From CAYQJS01 sp964417895 (GTDB taxonomy: Bacteria > Chloroflexota > UBA6077 > SHYK01), in the NCBI GenBank assembly GCA_964417895.1, contig CAYQJS010000067.1, positions 1 to 25,868 on the forward strand: a stretch of DNA of 25,868 bases, read 5' to 3'. The translations under genes and the position numbers were made by a program. Below are positions 6,274 to 14,876 of the stretch, piece after piece. Below the pieces are notes generated by a model. The model was not told the origin of the DNA and made no database searches. It saw only the letters and a list, made by a program, of their open reading frames with translations. Each line of letters starts with the position of its first letter. The stretch's first letter is position 1.

Positions 6274-9153
6274 TTGTCGAGCCCCGCGAGTATGTCATTC
6301 CCGCCTGGCTCGCTGGTCAGTGCGCGGGGGCGCGAATGGGTTGTGCTTCCCTCCGAGGAAGGCGATGTCCTGCGGGTGCGGCCGCTCGCGGGGGGCGAGG
6401 ACGAGATCGCGGGGCTGTTCATGCCGCTCGAGTGGCGGGGCATCGCGCCCGCCACGTTTGCGCCGCCCGACCCGGAGCAGGTGGGCGACGCGGCGTCGGC
6501 GCTCGTGTTGTGCGACGCTGCGCGGCTCAAACTGCGGAGTGGCGCGGCTCCGTTCCGCTCGCTCGGGCGCGTGTCGGTCACGCCTCGGCCATACCAGTTC
6601 GTGCCGCTCATCATGGCCCTGCGGCTCGACCCCGTGCGCCTGCTCATCGCGGACGACGTCGGCGTCGGCAAAACGATCGAGGCGGCACTCGTCGCACGGG
6701 AGATGCTCGACCGGGGCCTCGCGCGCCGTCTAGCCGTCATCTGCCCCGCCCACCTCTGCGATCAGTGGGAGCGCGAGCTCCACGAGAAATTCGCGCTCGA
6801 AGCGGCGGTCGTCCAGCCGGCGCGCATCGGCCGTCTGGAGCGGGAGCTGCCCAGATCGGACCTCAGCCTCTACGCCCACTACCGCCACCTGGTGGTCAGC
6901 ATCGACTTCATCAAGACCGACAAGAACCGCCACGCGTTTCTTCGGAATGCGCCTGACCTCATCATCGTGGACGAGGCGCACACCGCCGCGCGCCCGGCGG
7001 GCGGCGAACGGGCCGTTCAGCAGCGGTACGAATTTCTGAAGGCCCTCACGGCCGACCCCACCCGACACATCCTCCTCGTCACAGCCACGCCCCACAGCGG
7101 CATCGAGGAGAGCTTCCGCTCGCTCCTCGGGTTGCTCGACCCTCGCTTTGACACGGCAGCGGAGGTCAACCGGCGCGATCTCGTTCCCCACCTCGTGCAG
7201 CGGCGACGCCGCGATCTGGAGGAGCGGTGGCTTGGCCAGGACCACCCCTTCCCGCGGCGGGAGTCAAGCGAGGAGACGTACACGCTGTCTGATGAGTATG
7301 CCGCGCTGTACGTCGACGTGCTCGACTACTGCCGCGAGTCAGTTTCCGGGTCGCCCGGCCTCCGCGCCCAGCAGCAGCGGGTGCGGTACTGGGCGGCGCT
7401 CGCGCTCCTGCGCTGTGTTCTCTCCAGCCCACGCGCCGCCGCGGCCGTGCTGAGTGGGCGCGCGAAGCGTCTCGGTGACGAGACCAGCCCTATCTTCGAC
7501 ACTGCTGACGATGTGGACTTGACTTACCTGCCGCAAGTGCTCGACCCCCTGGACGACGAGGCGGCGGGCGACTACACGCCCTCAGCGCCGGTCGACGAGA
7601 CGTGGAACGGCCTGTCCGACACCGATCGGCGCCGCCTGACTGGGCTCATACGGCGCGCCGAGCAGCTCGCGGGCCCGGCGCGCGACCACAAGCTAGCCAG
7701 GCTCATCGCACTTCTCACCGCGCAGCTCCAGGCGGGCGCCCACCCGATTGTGTTCTGTCGTTTCATCGCCACCGCCGACTACCTGGAGGAGCAGCTCAAA
7801 GCCGCGCTAGCTGTCAGCTTCCCGGACCTGGCCGTGCGGGCGGTAACCAGCGCGGCCGGGGGCGACGACGTGCGCCGGGAGCGCATCGCGGACCTCGCGC
7901 AGCACGAGCGGCGAGTGCTGGTCGCGACGGACTGCCTCTCGGAGGGGATCAATCTCCAGGATGACTTCGACGCGGTGCTCCACTACGACCTGCCGTGGAA
8001 CCCCAACCGGCTCGAGCAGCGGGAGGGGCGGGTGGACCGCTTCGGCCAGCCGCGCCCGGCGGTCAACGCCGTGCTGCTTTACGGCGCAAACAACGAGGTG
8101 GACCTCGTCGTGCTGGACGTTCTGCTGCGCAAGGCGAAGCAGATCCGCGCTCGTCTCGGCGTGGCGGTGCCGGTCCCGTACGAGTCCGAGCACGTCGTTG
8201 GCGCGCTGGTGGAGACAGTTCTCCTGCGGCGCCCGGCGCGCGGCGGGCTCCAGCTTCAACTCGGGCTGGATCACCAGCAGGTGAGCCGCCTCCACCAGGC
8301 CTGGGATGCCGCGGCCGACCGCGAGGCGCGCGACCGGTCGTATTTTGCCCAGCAGGGCATCGACCCGAACGAGGTTGCGACGGAACTCGCGGCGACCGAT
8401 CCCGTGCTCGGGAATCCCGTGACGGTCGAGATGTTCCTGCGCCGCGCGAGCCAACGGCTGGGGGGCGACCTTCTCCCGGGCCGTCTGCCAGCCGTCTTCT
8501 CCTTCAATCCCGGCCAGGCCGCGCCCGCGCTGCGGGCGCGCACCGGGAACGCGTTTCCACTGGCCGTCACGCTCGACCGCCAGGCCGCGTCCATGCCGCG
8601 GGACCGTCAGGCGGATCGCCGCGCGGAGTACGTGGGCCGGACCCATCCGCTGGTCGAGGGGCTGGCCGACCTCGTGCTGGGCCGCGCCCTCGGCGGCGAC
8701 CCCGACCCACTGTTTGCCCGCACCGGCGCCATCTTCACCCGCGCCGTGATGCGGAGGACGGCCGTCGCGCTGCTGCGCATTCGTTACAACATGCGCGACC
8801 CGGGCAACGGGTTCGCGGAAGAGGTGCTGCTTGCCGCCTTCAGCCGAGAGACCGACGGCCTCACCTGGCTCACCCCGATCGAGCAAGCCGGGCGCGACCT
8901 GATCGAGGCAGCCGAGCCCGCCGCGAACATGTCCAACGCCGAGCGCACCGAGCACGTGCGCTGGGCGCTCGACCAGCTTGCCGCCGACGCCGGGTGGTAC
9001 CGCCCGGTGGTTGATGCCCGAGTGGCTGCGCTTCAGGGCGCGCACACCCGCCTGCGCCGCCTCGCACGCGCGCCCAAGCTGGAAATCCAGCCGCACGACC
9101 CGCCCGACATCCTGGGCTGCTACGTCCTCGTCCCCGCCGCCGGCGGCCGCTGA
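6274..9153 (+). CDS. drmD: SNF2-family helicase, DrmD-like (class 1 DISARM)
   Basis: This 959-aa protein is a Swi2/Snf2 ATPase of the RapA/HepA-like branch. After a short N-terminal beta domain (REWVVLP) come a Q-type motif (PRPYQF, residue 104), Walker A GVGKT within LLIADDVGVGKTIEA (130-134), DEAH at 233-236, TATPHSG at 270-276, then the second RecA lobe with ATDCLSEGINLQDDFDAVLH and motif VI QREGRVDRFGQ at 582-592. About 360 further residues have no motif I recognise. SNF2 helicases of this size and type next to an adenine methyltransferase are DrmD of class 1 DISARM, where they are thought to remodel or translocate on incoming DNA. The TTG at 6274 has GGAGG four bases before it; ATG at 6292 lacks a site. 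The stop overlaps the next start (ATGA), so translation is coupled. Confidence 0.85.
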   Translation: MSSPASMSFPPGSLVSARGREWVVLPSEEGDVLRVRPLAGGEDEIAGLFMPLEWRGIAPATFAPPDPEQVGDAASALVLCDAARLKLRSGAAPFRSLGRVSVTPRPYQFVPLIMALRLDPVRLLIADDVGVGKTIEAALVAREMLDRGLARRLAVICPAHLCDQWERELHEKFALEAAVVQPARIGRLERELPRSDLSLYAHYRHLVVSIDFIKTDKNRHAFLRNAPDLIIVDEAHTAARPAGGERAVQQRYEFLKALTADPTRHILLVTATPHSGIEESFRSLLGLLDPRFDTAAEVNRRDLVPHLVQRRRRDLEERWLGQDHPFPRRESSEETYTLSDEYAALYVDVLDYCRESVSGSPGLRAQQQRVRYWAALALLRCVLSSPRAAAAVLSGRAKRLGDETSPIFDTADDVDLTYLPQVLDPLDDEAAGDYTPSAPVDETWNGLSDTDRRRLTGLIRRAEQLAGPARDHKLARLIALLTAQLQAGAHPIVFCRFIATADYLEEQLKAALAVSFPDLAVRAVTSAAGGDDVRRERIADLAQHERRVLVATDCLSEGINLQDDFDAVLHYDLPWNPNRLEQREGRVDRFGQPRPAVNAVLLYGANNEVDLVVLDVLLRKAKQIRARLGVAVPVPYESEHVVGALVETVLLRRPARGGLQLQLGLDHQQVSRLHQAWDAAADREARDRSYFAQQGIDPNEVATELAATDPVLGNPVTVEMFLRRASQRLGGDLLPGRLPAVFSFNPGQAAPALRARTGNAFPLAVTLDRQAASMPRDRQADRRAEYVGRTHPLVEGLADLVLGRALGGDPDPLFARTGAIFTRAVMRRTAVALLRIRYNMRDPGNGFAEEVLLAAFSRETDGLTWLTPIEQAGRDLIEAAEPAANMSNAERTEHVRWALDQLAADAGWYRPVVDARVAALQGAHTRLRRLARAPKLEIQPHDPPDILGCYVLVPAAGGR

Positions 9154-10889
9154 TGGCGTACGTTGCGATCAGCAGCGAGGGCGGGCTCCTCCCGGTCGAC
9201 CTGCTCGATCGGGTCGCGACGGGAGACGCAATCGGCCAGCGAGCGGATGACTTCGGCCTTCCTGCCGGGCGCCGTCTGCTCGACGAGCAGCAGAGCGCGT
9301 TCTCAGACGTCTGCGCCTACTGGGATACGCTGCAACGGCGGCTGGAGCACTCCAGCGAGAGCCGGACGACGATCACGCGCGACTCCTTCGTGCGCCCCGT
9401 TCTGGAGCGGCTGGGCTTCGCGCTCGAGCGCCAGCGGTCCGCCACGGCCGCGGGTGAGACGTTTGTCATCGAGTTCCGCGCCGGGGAGGACCCCCAGGCG
9501 CCGCCGGTCCAGATCGTCGCGGTCGACCGCGAGCTGGATCGGAAGGCGCAGGGCGAGCGGCGCAGCCCGCACGCGGCGGTGCAGGAATACCTGAATCGCT
9601 CCGACGCACTGTGGGGGCTCGTGACCAATGGCGCATGCGTGCGGCTGCTGCGCGACTCGGCGCGCGTCTCCCAGCCGAGCTACGTCGAGTTCGACCTCGC
9701 GGCGATGGTCGAAGGCAACCTGTACAGCGAGTTCGTCGTCCTCTATCGGCTGCTCCACCAGACACGCTTCCCCAACGGCGCGGATGACGTCGCGACCTGT
9801 CTGATCGAGCGGCTCTACCAGGAGGGGCTCGAGAGCGGCGGGCGCGTGCGCGACAAGCTGCGGGAGGGGGTCGAAGAGGCGCTGAAGGCGCTCGGGAATG
9901 GCTTCCTCATCCACCCCGGGAGGGCCTCACTCCGCGAAGCGCTCGGCGGTGGGCGACTTGACGCGTTAGCGTATTATCGCCAGCTCTTGAAGCTCGTTTA
10001 CCGTTTGCTCTTCCTGTTCGTGGCCGAAGAGCGGCGACTGCTCTTCCCCGCCGCCCCGGACGGCGCCGACCGCCGCGAGGTGTACAGCCGCTACTACAGC
10101 GTAAGCCGCCTGCGGGCTCGGGCCGACCGCTACTTTGCAGAGGATCGCGGCGCCGACCTGTGGCAGGGGCTGCTCACCACATTCGGTCTGTTCGCGGACA
10201 GCACTGCCGCCGCGAGACTCGGGCTCGCGCCGCTGAACGGCGAGCTGTTTGGCGGCTACGCCTGCTCTGATCTGGAAGGAGCCGGCTGCGCGAACGCGGA
10301 TCTGCTGCGCGCGATCCGCGCCCTTTCGGTGTGGACCGACGGCAGGACGCCGCGCCGGGTCAACTATGCCGGCCTGGACGTGGAGGAGCTGGGCTCGATC
10401 TACGAGAGCCTGCTGGACTTCCATCCGGAGGTGGACCTGGAGCGGGTCGAGCCGTTCGCGCTGGCGGCGGGCAGCGAGCGGCGTCAGACCGGCTCCTACT
10501 ACACCCCGCCCGAGCTCGTGCGCGAGCTGATCGAGCACGCCCTCGTACCGGTGATGGAGGAGCGGCTCGCGGAGGCGCGGACGACCGAGGAGAAGGAGCA
10601 GGCCCTGCTGCGCCTGCGCGTGTGCGACCCTGCTTCAGGGTCCGGCCACTTCCTGCTGGCGGCCGCCCGCCGGCTGGCGCGAGAGCTTGCCCGCATCCGC
10701 ACGGGGGAGGACGAGCCCGCGCCCGAGGCGTACCGGCACGCCCTGCGCGACGTGATCCGCCAGTGCATCTACGCGGTGGACAAAAACCCGCTGGCGGTGG
10801 ACCTGTGCAAGGTGGCGCTCTGGATCGAGGGCCACGAGCCCGGCCTACCCCTGGGCTTCCCTCGACCACCACGTGAAGTGCGGCGATAG
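9153..10889 (+). CDS. drmMI: N6-adenine DNA methyltransferase, DrmMI/Eco57I-like, N-terminal fragment (frameshifted)
   Basis: The frame encodes 578 aa. Residues 70-170 (ITRDSFVRPVLERLGF, then HAAVQEYLNRSDALWGLVTN) resemble the N-terminal domain of type IIG and DISARM/BREX-type methyltransferases. The SAM-binding motif I is DPASGSGHF at residues 492-500, followed by IYAVDKNPLAVDLCKVALW, the motif II/III region. The catalytic NPPF motif is missing because the frame breaks: after GLPLGF (residue 569) it continues into ten unrelated residues and a stop. Dropping one C from the CCC at 10859-10861 restores a continuous reading into the next frame, giving one protein of about 1207 aa, the usual length for this family. 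As written, the fragment should be inactive. Start overlaps the helicase stop. Confidence 0.85.
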   Translation: MAYVAISSEGGLLPVDLLDRVATGDAIGQRADDFGLPAGRRLLDEQQSAFSDVCAYWDTLQRRLEHSSESRTTITRDSFVRPVLERLGFALERQRSATAAGETFVIEFRAGEDPQAPPVQIVAVDRELDRKAQGERRSPHAAVQEYLNRSDALWGLVTNGACVRLLRDSARVSQPSYVEFDLAAMVEGNLYSEFVVLYRLLHQTRFPNGADDVATCLIERLYQEGLESGGRVRDKLREGVEEALKALGNGFLIHPGRASLREALGGGRLDALAYYRQLLKLVYRLLFLFVAEERRLLFPAAPDGADRREVYSRYYSVSRLRARADRYFAEDRGADLWQGLLTTFGLFADSTAAARLGLAPLNGELFGGYACSDLEGAGCANADLLRAIRALSVWTDGRTPRRVNYAGLDVEELGSIYESLLDFHPEVDLERVEPFALAAGSERRQTGSYYTPPELVRELIEHALVPVMEERLAEARTTEEKEQALLRLRVCDPASGSGHFLLAAARRLARELARIRTGEDEPAPEAYRHALRDVIRQCIYAVDKNPLAVDLCKVALWIEGHEPGLPLGFPRPPREVRR

Positions 10890-12777
10890 CCTGGTGGGCG
10901 TGGCCGACCTGCGCGTGCTCGCGGAGGGGATCCCGGACGACGCCTACAAGCGGGCTGAGGCCAACCAGAAGGCCGTGGGGGCGTCGCTGCGCAAGCGCAA
11001 CAAGGAGGAGCGCGCCGGTCAGCTCCCGCTCGGCAGCCCTGGGCTGGATGACCGCCTCCTCAACCTGGCCGTCGCGGCCGACGAGATCCAGCGGCTCGCG
11101 GACGACTCCGTAAACAGGGTGGCCGAGAAGGCGGCCCGCTACGAGGCGGCCCGCGGCCCGGCCAGCGACTGGTGGACCGACGCCACGGCCTGCCACCTGT
11201 GGACGGCGCCCTTCTTCGCCGATTTCTCGCGGGGCGGCGACTTCATCCCTACGACGGGAACGGTGCGACGCTACCTGGCGAACCCAGGCGCGGGCCACGG
11301 GCAGGCGGTAGGCGCCGCCTGGGACCTCGGGCTCGCGCACCGGTTCTTTCACTGGCCCGCAGAGTTCCCCGACGTGATGGTGAACGGTGGGTTCGATGCG
11401 ATCCTCGGTAACCCGCCGTTTATGGGGGGCAAGAAGATCAGTGGACAGCTCGGGGACCGATACCGGAGCTACCTGGCGGACGCCTATGCGCCGACCGGGG
11501 GCGTGACTGACCTGTGCGCGTACGTCTATCGGCGGGCCTTTGGGATGCTGCGGGCAGGCGGCCACCTTGGCATGGTCGCGACGAACAGCATCGGCCAAGG
11601 TGACACGCGCGAGGGCGGCCTTGCGCTGATCCTCGCAGGCGGCGGGACCATCACGGCGGCGCGGCGCTTCGTCAAGTGGCCCGGCGTCGCGAGCGTCGAG
11701 GTGAACCTACTCGCGATCCGCAGGGGCCCTTGGAGCGGCGACCGCTGCCTCGACGGCGAAACGGTGCCGTCTATCTCGTCTCGGCTGGACTCGGAGCCAG
11801 AAGCCGAGCCGAGACGCCTCGACGGGAGCCGGGCGGGGGCGTTCCAGGGCTCGGTTGTTCTCGGGCTGGGCTTCACGCTGACACCCAGCGAGGGCGAGGC
11901 GCTGATCGCGAACGACCCCCGCAACCGCGGCTGCCTGTTCCCGTACCTCAACGGCGAGGACCTGAATTCTAGGCCCGATCAGTCGCCCAGCCGCCGGGTG
12001 ATCAACTTTTTTGACTGGCCGCTGGAAAAGGCGCGGGAGTTCCCAGATCTCCTGAGCATTTTGGAGCAGAGGGTCAAGCCCGAGCGTGCTCTCGTCAAGA
12101 GGGACCGTTACCGGACGCGATGGTGGACATTCGCCGAGAACTGCCCGGGCCTCTATTCAGCGATCGGCCCGCTCCGACGCGTATTGGTTCGCGCACAGGT
12201 GAGCGAGCTACACGCCATGTGCTTCGTCCCGCAGGGCTATGTGTACTCCATGATGCTCGTGGTGTTCGCCTTCGATGACGACTACCACTTCGCGCTGCTC
12301 CAGTCGATCGTCCACGAGGCGTGGGTCTGGAGGCACGCATCGAGCCTCGAATCCCGCAACCGCTACACGCCGACGGACTGCTTCGACACGTTCCCGTTCC
12401 CCCAGCAGCCGTCGCAGGCGGATCAAGCGGAAGCGGCGCGCAGCGGCGCCGAGTACCACGAGCATCGCCGGGAATTGATGCTGGCCCGCAACCTGGGGCT
12501 CACCAAGACCTACAACCTGTTCAACCGCGCTGATTGCCACGACGCCGACATCGCCCGCCTGCGCGAGCTGCACGCTGCCATGGACCGGGCGATCCTCGCC
12601 TGCTACGGCTGGTCGGACCTCGATCCTGGGCACGACTTTCATGGGAACGAGCGGGGGCAGGCGCGGTACACGATCTCGCCGGACGCGCGGCGCGAGGTGC
12701 TTCGGCGGCTGCTGGAATTGAACCTGGAAGTGGCAGCGGCTGAGGAAGCTGGCAAGAGCCCTGCGGGCAGCCGGTAA
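10873..12777 (+). CDS. drmMI: N6-adenine DNA methyltransferase, DrmMI/Eco57I-like, C-terminal fragment (frameshifted)
   Basis: This is the second part of the split methyltransferase. Homologous coding actually begins at 10861 (LDHHVKCGDSLVGV); the GTG at 10873 is only the first in-frame start codon. The catalytic motif IV is NPPF at residues 180-183 of this frame, in FDAILGNPPFMGGKKISG. It continues with FGMLRAGGHLGMVATNSIGQ, typical of gamma-class N6-adenine methyltransferases, then a target-recognition region and the family's usual C-terminal stretch RNRYTPTDCFDTFPFPQQP and a terminal helical domain with LTKTYNLFNRADCHDADIA. The protein would modify host DNA at a specific site, marking it as self for the island's helicases. 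Without motif I it cannot bind SAM, so function depends on whether the frameshift is real. Confidence 0.85.
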   Translation: MKCGDSLVGVADLRVLAEGIPDDAYKRAEANQKAVGASLRKRNKEERAGQLPLGSPGLDDRLLNLAVAADEIQRLADDSVNRVAEKAARYEAARGPASDWWTDATACHLWTAPFFADFSRGGDFIPTTGTVRRYLANPGAGHGQAVGAAWDLGLAHRFFHWPAEFPDVMVNGGFDAILGNPPFMGGKKISGQLGDRYRSYLADAYAPTGGVTDLCAYVYRRAFGMLRAGGHLGMVATNSIGQGDTREGGLALILAGGGTITAARRFVKWPGVASVEVNLLAIRRGPWSGDRCLDGETVPSISSRLDSEPEAEPRRLDGSRAGAFQGSVVLGLGFTLTPSEGEALIANDPRNRGCLFPYLNGEDLNSRPDQSPSRRVINFFDWPLEKAREFPDLLSILEQRVKPERALVKRDRYRTRWWTFAENCPGLYSAIGPLRRVLVRAQVSELHAMCFVPQGYVYSMMLVVFAFDDDYHFALLQSIVHEAWVWRHASSLESRNRYTPTDCFDTFPFPQQPSQADQAEAARSGAEYHEHRRELMLARNLGLTKTYNLFNRADCHDADIARLRELHAAMDRAILACYGWSDLDPGHDFHGNERGQARYTISPDARREVLRRLLELNLEVAAAEEAGKSPAGSR

Positions 12778-12898
12778 CCGGCGGATGGGGCGCCTGAAGG
12801 AGCGCGAGGGGCGGTATGGGGTGAAAGGCGCACTCCCGCCTCCCACGGTGACTTCAGTGGCGCCGCGCCACGCCCGCTTCTCCGAGGGCTAGACGAGG

Positions 12899-14692
12899 GT
12901 GCCGCTTACCCCTTCCGGATCAGCTGCGGGCGGCCTCAGGCGATTCTTCGCTGCCAACAGAATGCGGACGATCTGGAGCAAGACAGTGCGCGATGGCCTT
13001 CGCCACCAACCCGTCCTCGACCTTCATGACTACCACGATTTCCATCGCAGTAGCGAGGGCCTCTTGGGGGTCCTGGAGAGCGACATAGCGGACTACGTGT
13101 ACCGACCGAAGAGGGCTCAGCCTATCCGCCTTGAAAAGGCGGCTGGGGTGAGCCGCATTCTTCACCTTCTGGCCCCAGAGGACGCGGTTGTACTTCAGAC
13201 CATCGTGGAGGTGATATCTCCTGAGATCAAAGGCGCGCAGCCGAGCAAGAACGCCTTTTATAGCCGATCGCACGGCCACGTGGAGAATCCTGGCGCTCTA
13301 GACGACACCTTCGGCTACATGTGGTGGCAGATGTGGCCCGAGTTTCAAAGCCGGATCCTCGGGTTCACCAAGGACTTCCCCTGCCTCGTCGTCACTGACA
13401 TCGCCGATTATTTCGACAGCATCCCGCTCTCATCATTGCGGAACGCGCTGTCGTCTATAGCTCGATTTGACCAAGAGCTTCTCGACCTCTTGTTCCTCTT
13501 GCTGGGAGAGCTAGCATCACGCGCGGGTTACCTTCCTCCGTCCGGCACGGGGCTTCCCCAGATCGACTTCGACGCACCGCGGCTCCTGGGGCACGCGTAC
13601 CTCTTCGAAGCCGATAAGCTGCTTCAGGAGAGAACAGGTGACAACTTCGTTCGGTGGATGGACGACATCAATGTTGGGGTTGAATCGGAGGAACGGGGTC
13701 GCAGGCTCATCGCTGAACTCGACCAGGTGCTTAGGAGCCGCGGGCTCCGGGTAAATCTGGCCAAGACGCGGATTCTGACAGCAAGCCTTGGCGCGGAGCA
13801 CTTTGCGTTCGCCGAAAACCAGTACCTCACGCTCGTGGGCAACGCTCTGCAAATGGGCCTGCTCCCGCCGACGCTCGACGACATTCACAAACGCTTTAGG
13901 CGGTTCTGGCGCCACTCACAAAGCGGCTCGCGAAACAAGGTCTTGAAGCGCTACATTGGGTTGTTCTCGCAGTTGCAGGACCCGGCCTTTGTGAAGTATG
14001 CCGGCCGATGCCTCGGCGGGGAGCCCGAGCTTCGTGACACGATCTTCCGCTACTACGTCAAGCTTGGATATACCCCTGCAAGGTACGAGCATCTGCGCAA
14101 GTACGTGCTCAGCGAGTGCGTAGACGACACGTCTCTCTTTGGCGCTTGCAAGGTTCTCGTTGATTGGGATGTGCCCAAGGGGATGGCCGGGTCCGTCGTA
14201 AGCTTCGCCCGCCGGGTTGCTGACCGCGAGGGAGTCATGGCGTTCGTGGCTGCTACCTGGCTGCTCGCCAAGTACGCTCAGGCAGCAGAGATCGAAAGTT
14301 TTCTCAAGGAGCGGCAGAGTATCTGGCGCCGGAACTGGTTTGCGGCCCGTCAGGTGGCTGCCCTCACGCCTCGGCTCACCCCGTCCGGGCTCCAGTGGCT
14401 GTCCGACGCGCTGCGGGCCAGCGGGCAGATGGAAGCTATCCGTGTGTTGGCGAACGTGGCGAGTCTCCGCAGGCTCAGCACCCTGACCGGCTCTGACCGC
14501 AGCTATCTCTCACCGACGAAGTTCAATCCTCCCTACCCCTTCGCCAAGGTGCTGATCGCCCTGGCGGTGCTCAGTAGTAGCCGAATGCCGAAGACCGAGC
14601 TGCAGACACTCGGCTCCCGTCTGCTCGCTCAAGTGCGGGATCGCACCTGCCGGGAGTACATCAGGCAGGCCGGCGATTCTTCCACCAGCTAA
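12899..14692 (+). CDS. Reverse transcriptase with alpha-helical C-terminal half (DRT/Abi-like, group not assigned)
   Basis: This 597-aa protein has the ordered motifs of a reverse transcriptase: a motif 1/2 region (IRLEKAAGVSRILHLLAPED), motif A with D167 in LVVTDIADYFDSIPL, motif B GLPQ at 218-221 within GLPQIDFDAPRLLGHAYLF, and motif C WMDD at 253-256, where Trp replaces the usual Tyr or Phe. All catalytic aspartates are present. From about residue 330 to the end it is helix-rich with no nuclease or maturase motif, recalling the alphaRep (HEAT-like) C-terminal half of Abi/UG defence reverse transcriptases. There is no intron, retron or CRISPR context. The GTG start is poorly supported (GAGG adjoins it); ATG at 12962 is the alternative. 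It follows the methyltransferase by 121 bp. Base composition looks lower in GC than the flanking helicases. Confidence 0.85.
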   Translation: MPLTPSGSAAGGLRRFFAANRMRTIWSKTVRDGLRHQPVLDLHDYHDFHRSSEGLLGVLESDIADYVYRPKRAQPIRLEKAAGVSRILHLLAPEDAVVLQTIVEVISPEIKGAQPSKNAFYSRSHGHVENPGALDDTFGYMWWQMWPEFQSRILGFTKDFPCLVVTDIADYFDSIPLSSLRNALSSIARFDQELLDLLFLLLGELASRAGYLPPSGTGLPQIDFDAPRLLGHAYLFEADKLLQERTGDNFVRWMDDINVGVESEERGRRLIAELDQVLRSRGLRVNLAKTRILTASLGAEHFAFAENQYLTLVGNALQMGLLPPTLDDIHKRFRRFWRHSQSGSRNKVLKRYIGLFSQLQDPAFVKYAGRCLGGEPELRDTIFRYYVKLGYTPARYEHLRKYVLSECVDDTSLFGACKVLVDWDVPKGMAGSVVSFARRVADREGVMAFVAATWLLAKYAQAAEIESFLKERQSIWRRNWFAARQVAALTPRLTPSGLQWLSDALRASGQMEAIRVLANVASLRRLSTLTGSDRSYLSPTKFNPPYPFAKVLIALAVLSSSRMPKTELQTLGSRLLAQVRDRTCREYIRQAGDSSTS

Positions 14693-14695
14693 ACC

Positions 14696-14833
14696 GTGCT
14701 GGTGCGTTCGTCGTCCCGCAACCGCCGCTGCCCTCACCTATTTGGTGTCGAGGCTGGGTTCAAGTTCGATCCGGCCTTGATTTCGGCGCTCCGCCGAGGC
14801 ATGATCGAGCTGGGCATCGAACGTGGGTTCTAA
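14696..14833 (+). CDS. Possible small ORF, 45 aa
   Basis: A GTG-started frame four bases after the reverse transcriptase stop runs to a TAA at 14831. It fills most of the 184-bp gap before the nuclease gene. Its C-terminal half (FDPALISALRRGMIELGIER) is a plausible amphipathic helix. No ribosome-binding site separate from the upstream gene is visible, so it could be read by reinitiation. It may equally be the leftover tail of a lost gene. I recognise no family. Confidence 0.22.
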   Translation: MLVRSSSRNRRCPHLFGVEAGFKFDPALISALRRGMIELGIERGF

Positions 14834-14876
14834 TCCAGGGCCGTAACAGCGCCGCGCCAACGACCGAGGAGCTTGC

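Noticed and set aside
7807..9096. 429-aa minus-strand open frame
   Set aside because: Antisense to the conserved helicase and typical of high-GC shadow frames; no motifs.
10360..11598. 412-aa minus-strand open frame across the methyltransferase frameshift
   Set aside because: Antisense to methyltransferase motifs I and IV; low-complexity Arg/Pro/Gly content.
12778..12898. Possible retron-type msr/msd RNA before the reverse transcriptase
   Set aside because: Only weak, interrupted GC-rich pairings; no convincing inverted repeat pair or branching guanosine context.
14740..14840. GGTTCAAGTTCGATCC, reminiscent of a tRNA T-loop
   Set aside because: No matching acceptor, D or anticodon stems can be formed around it.
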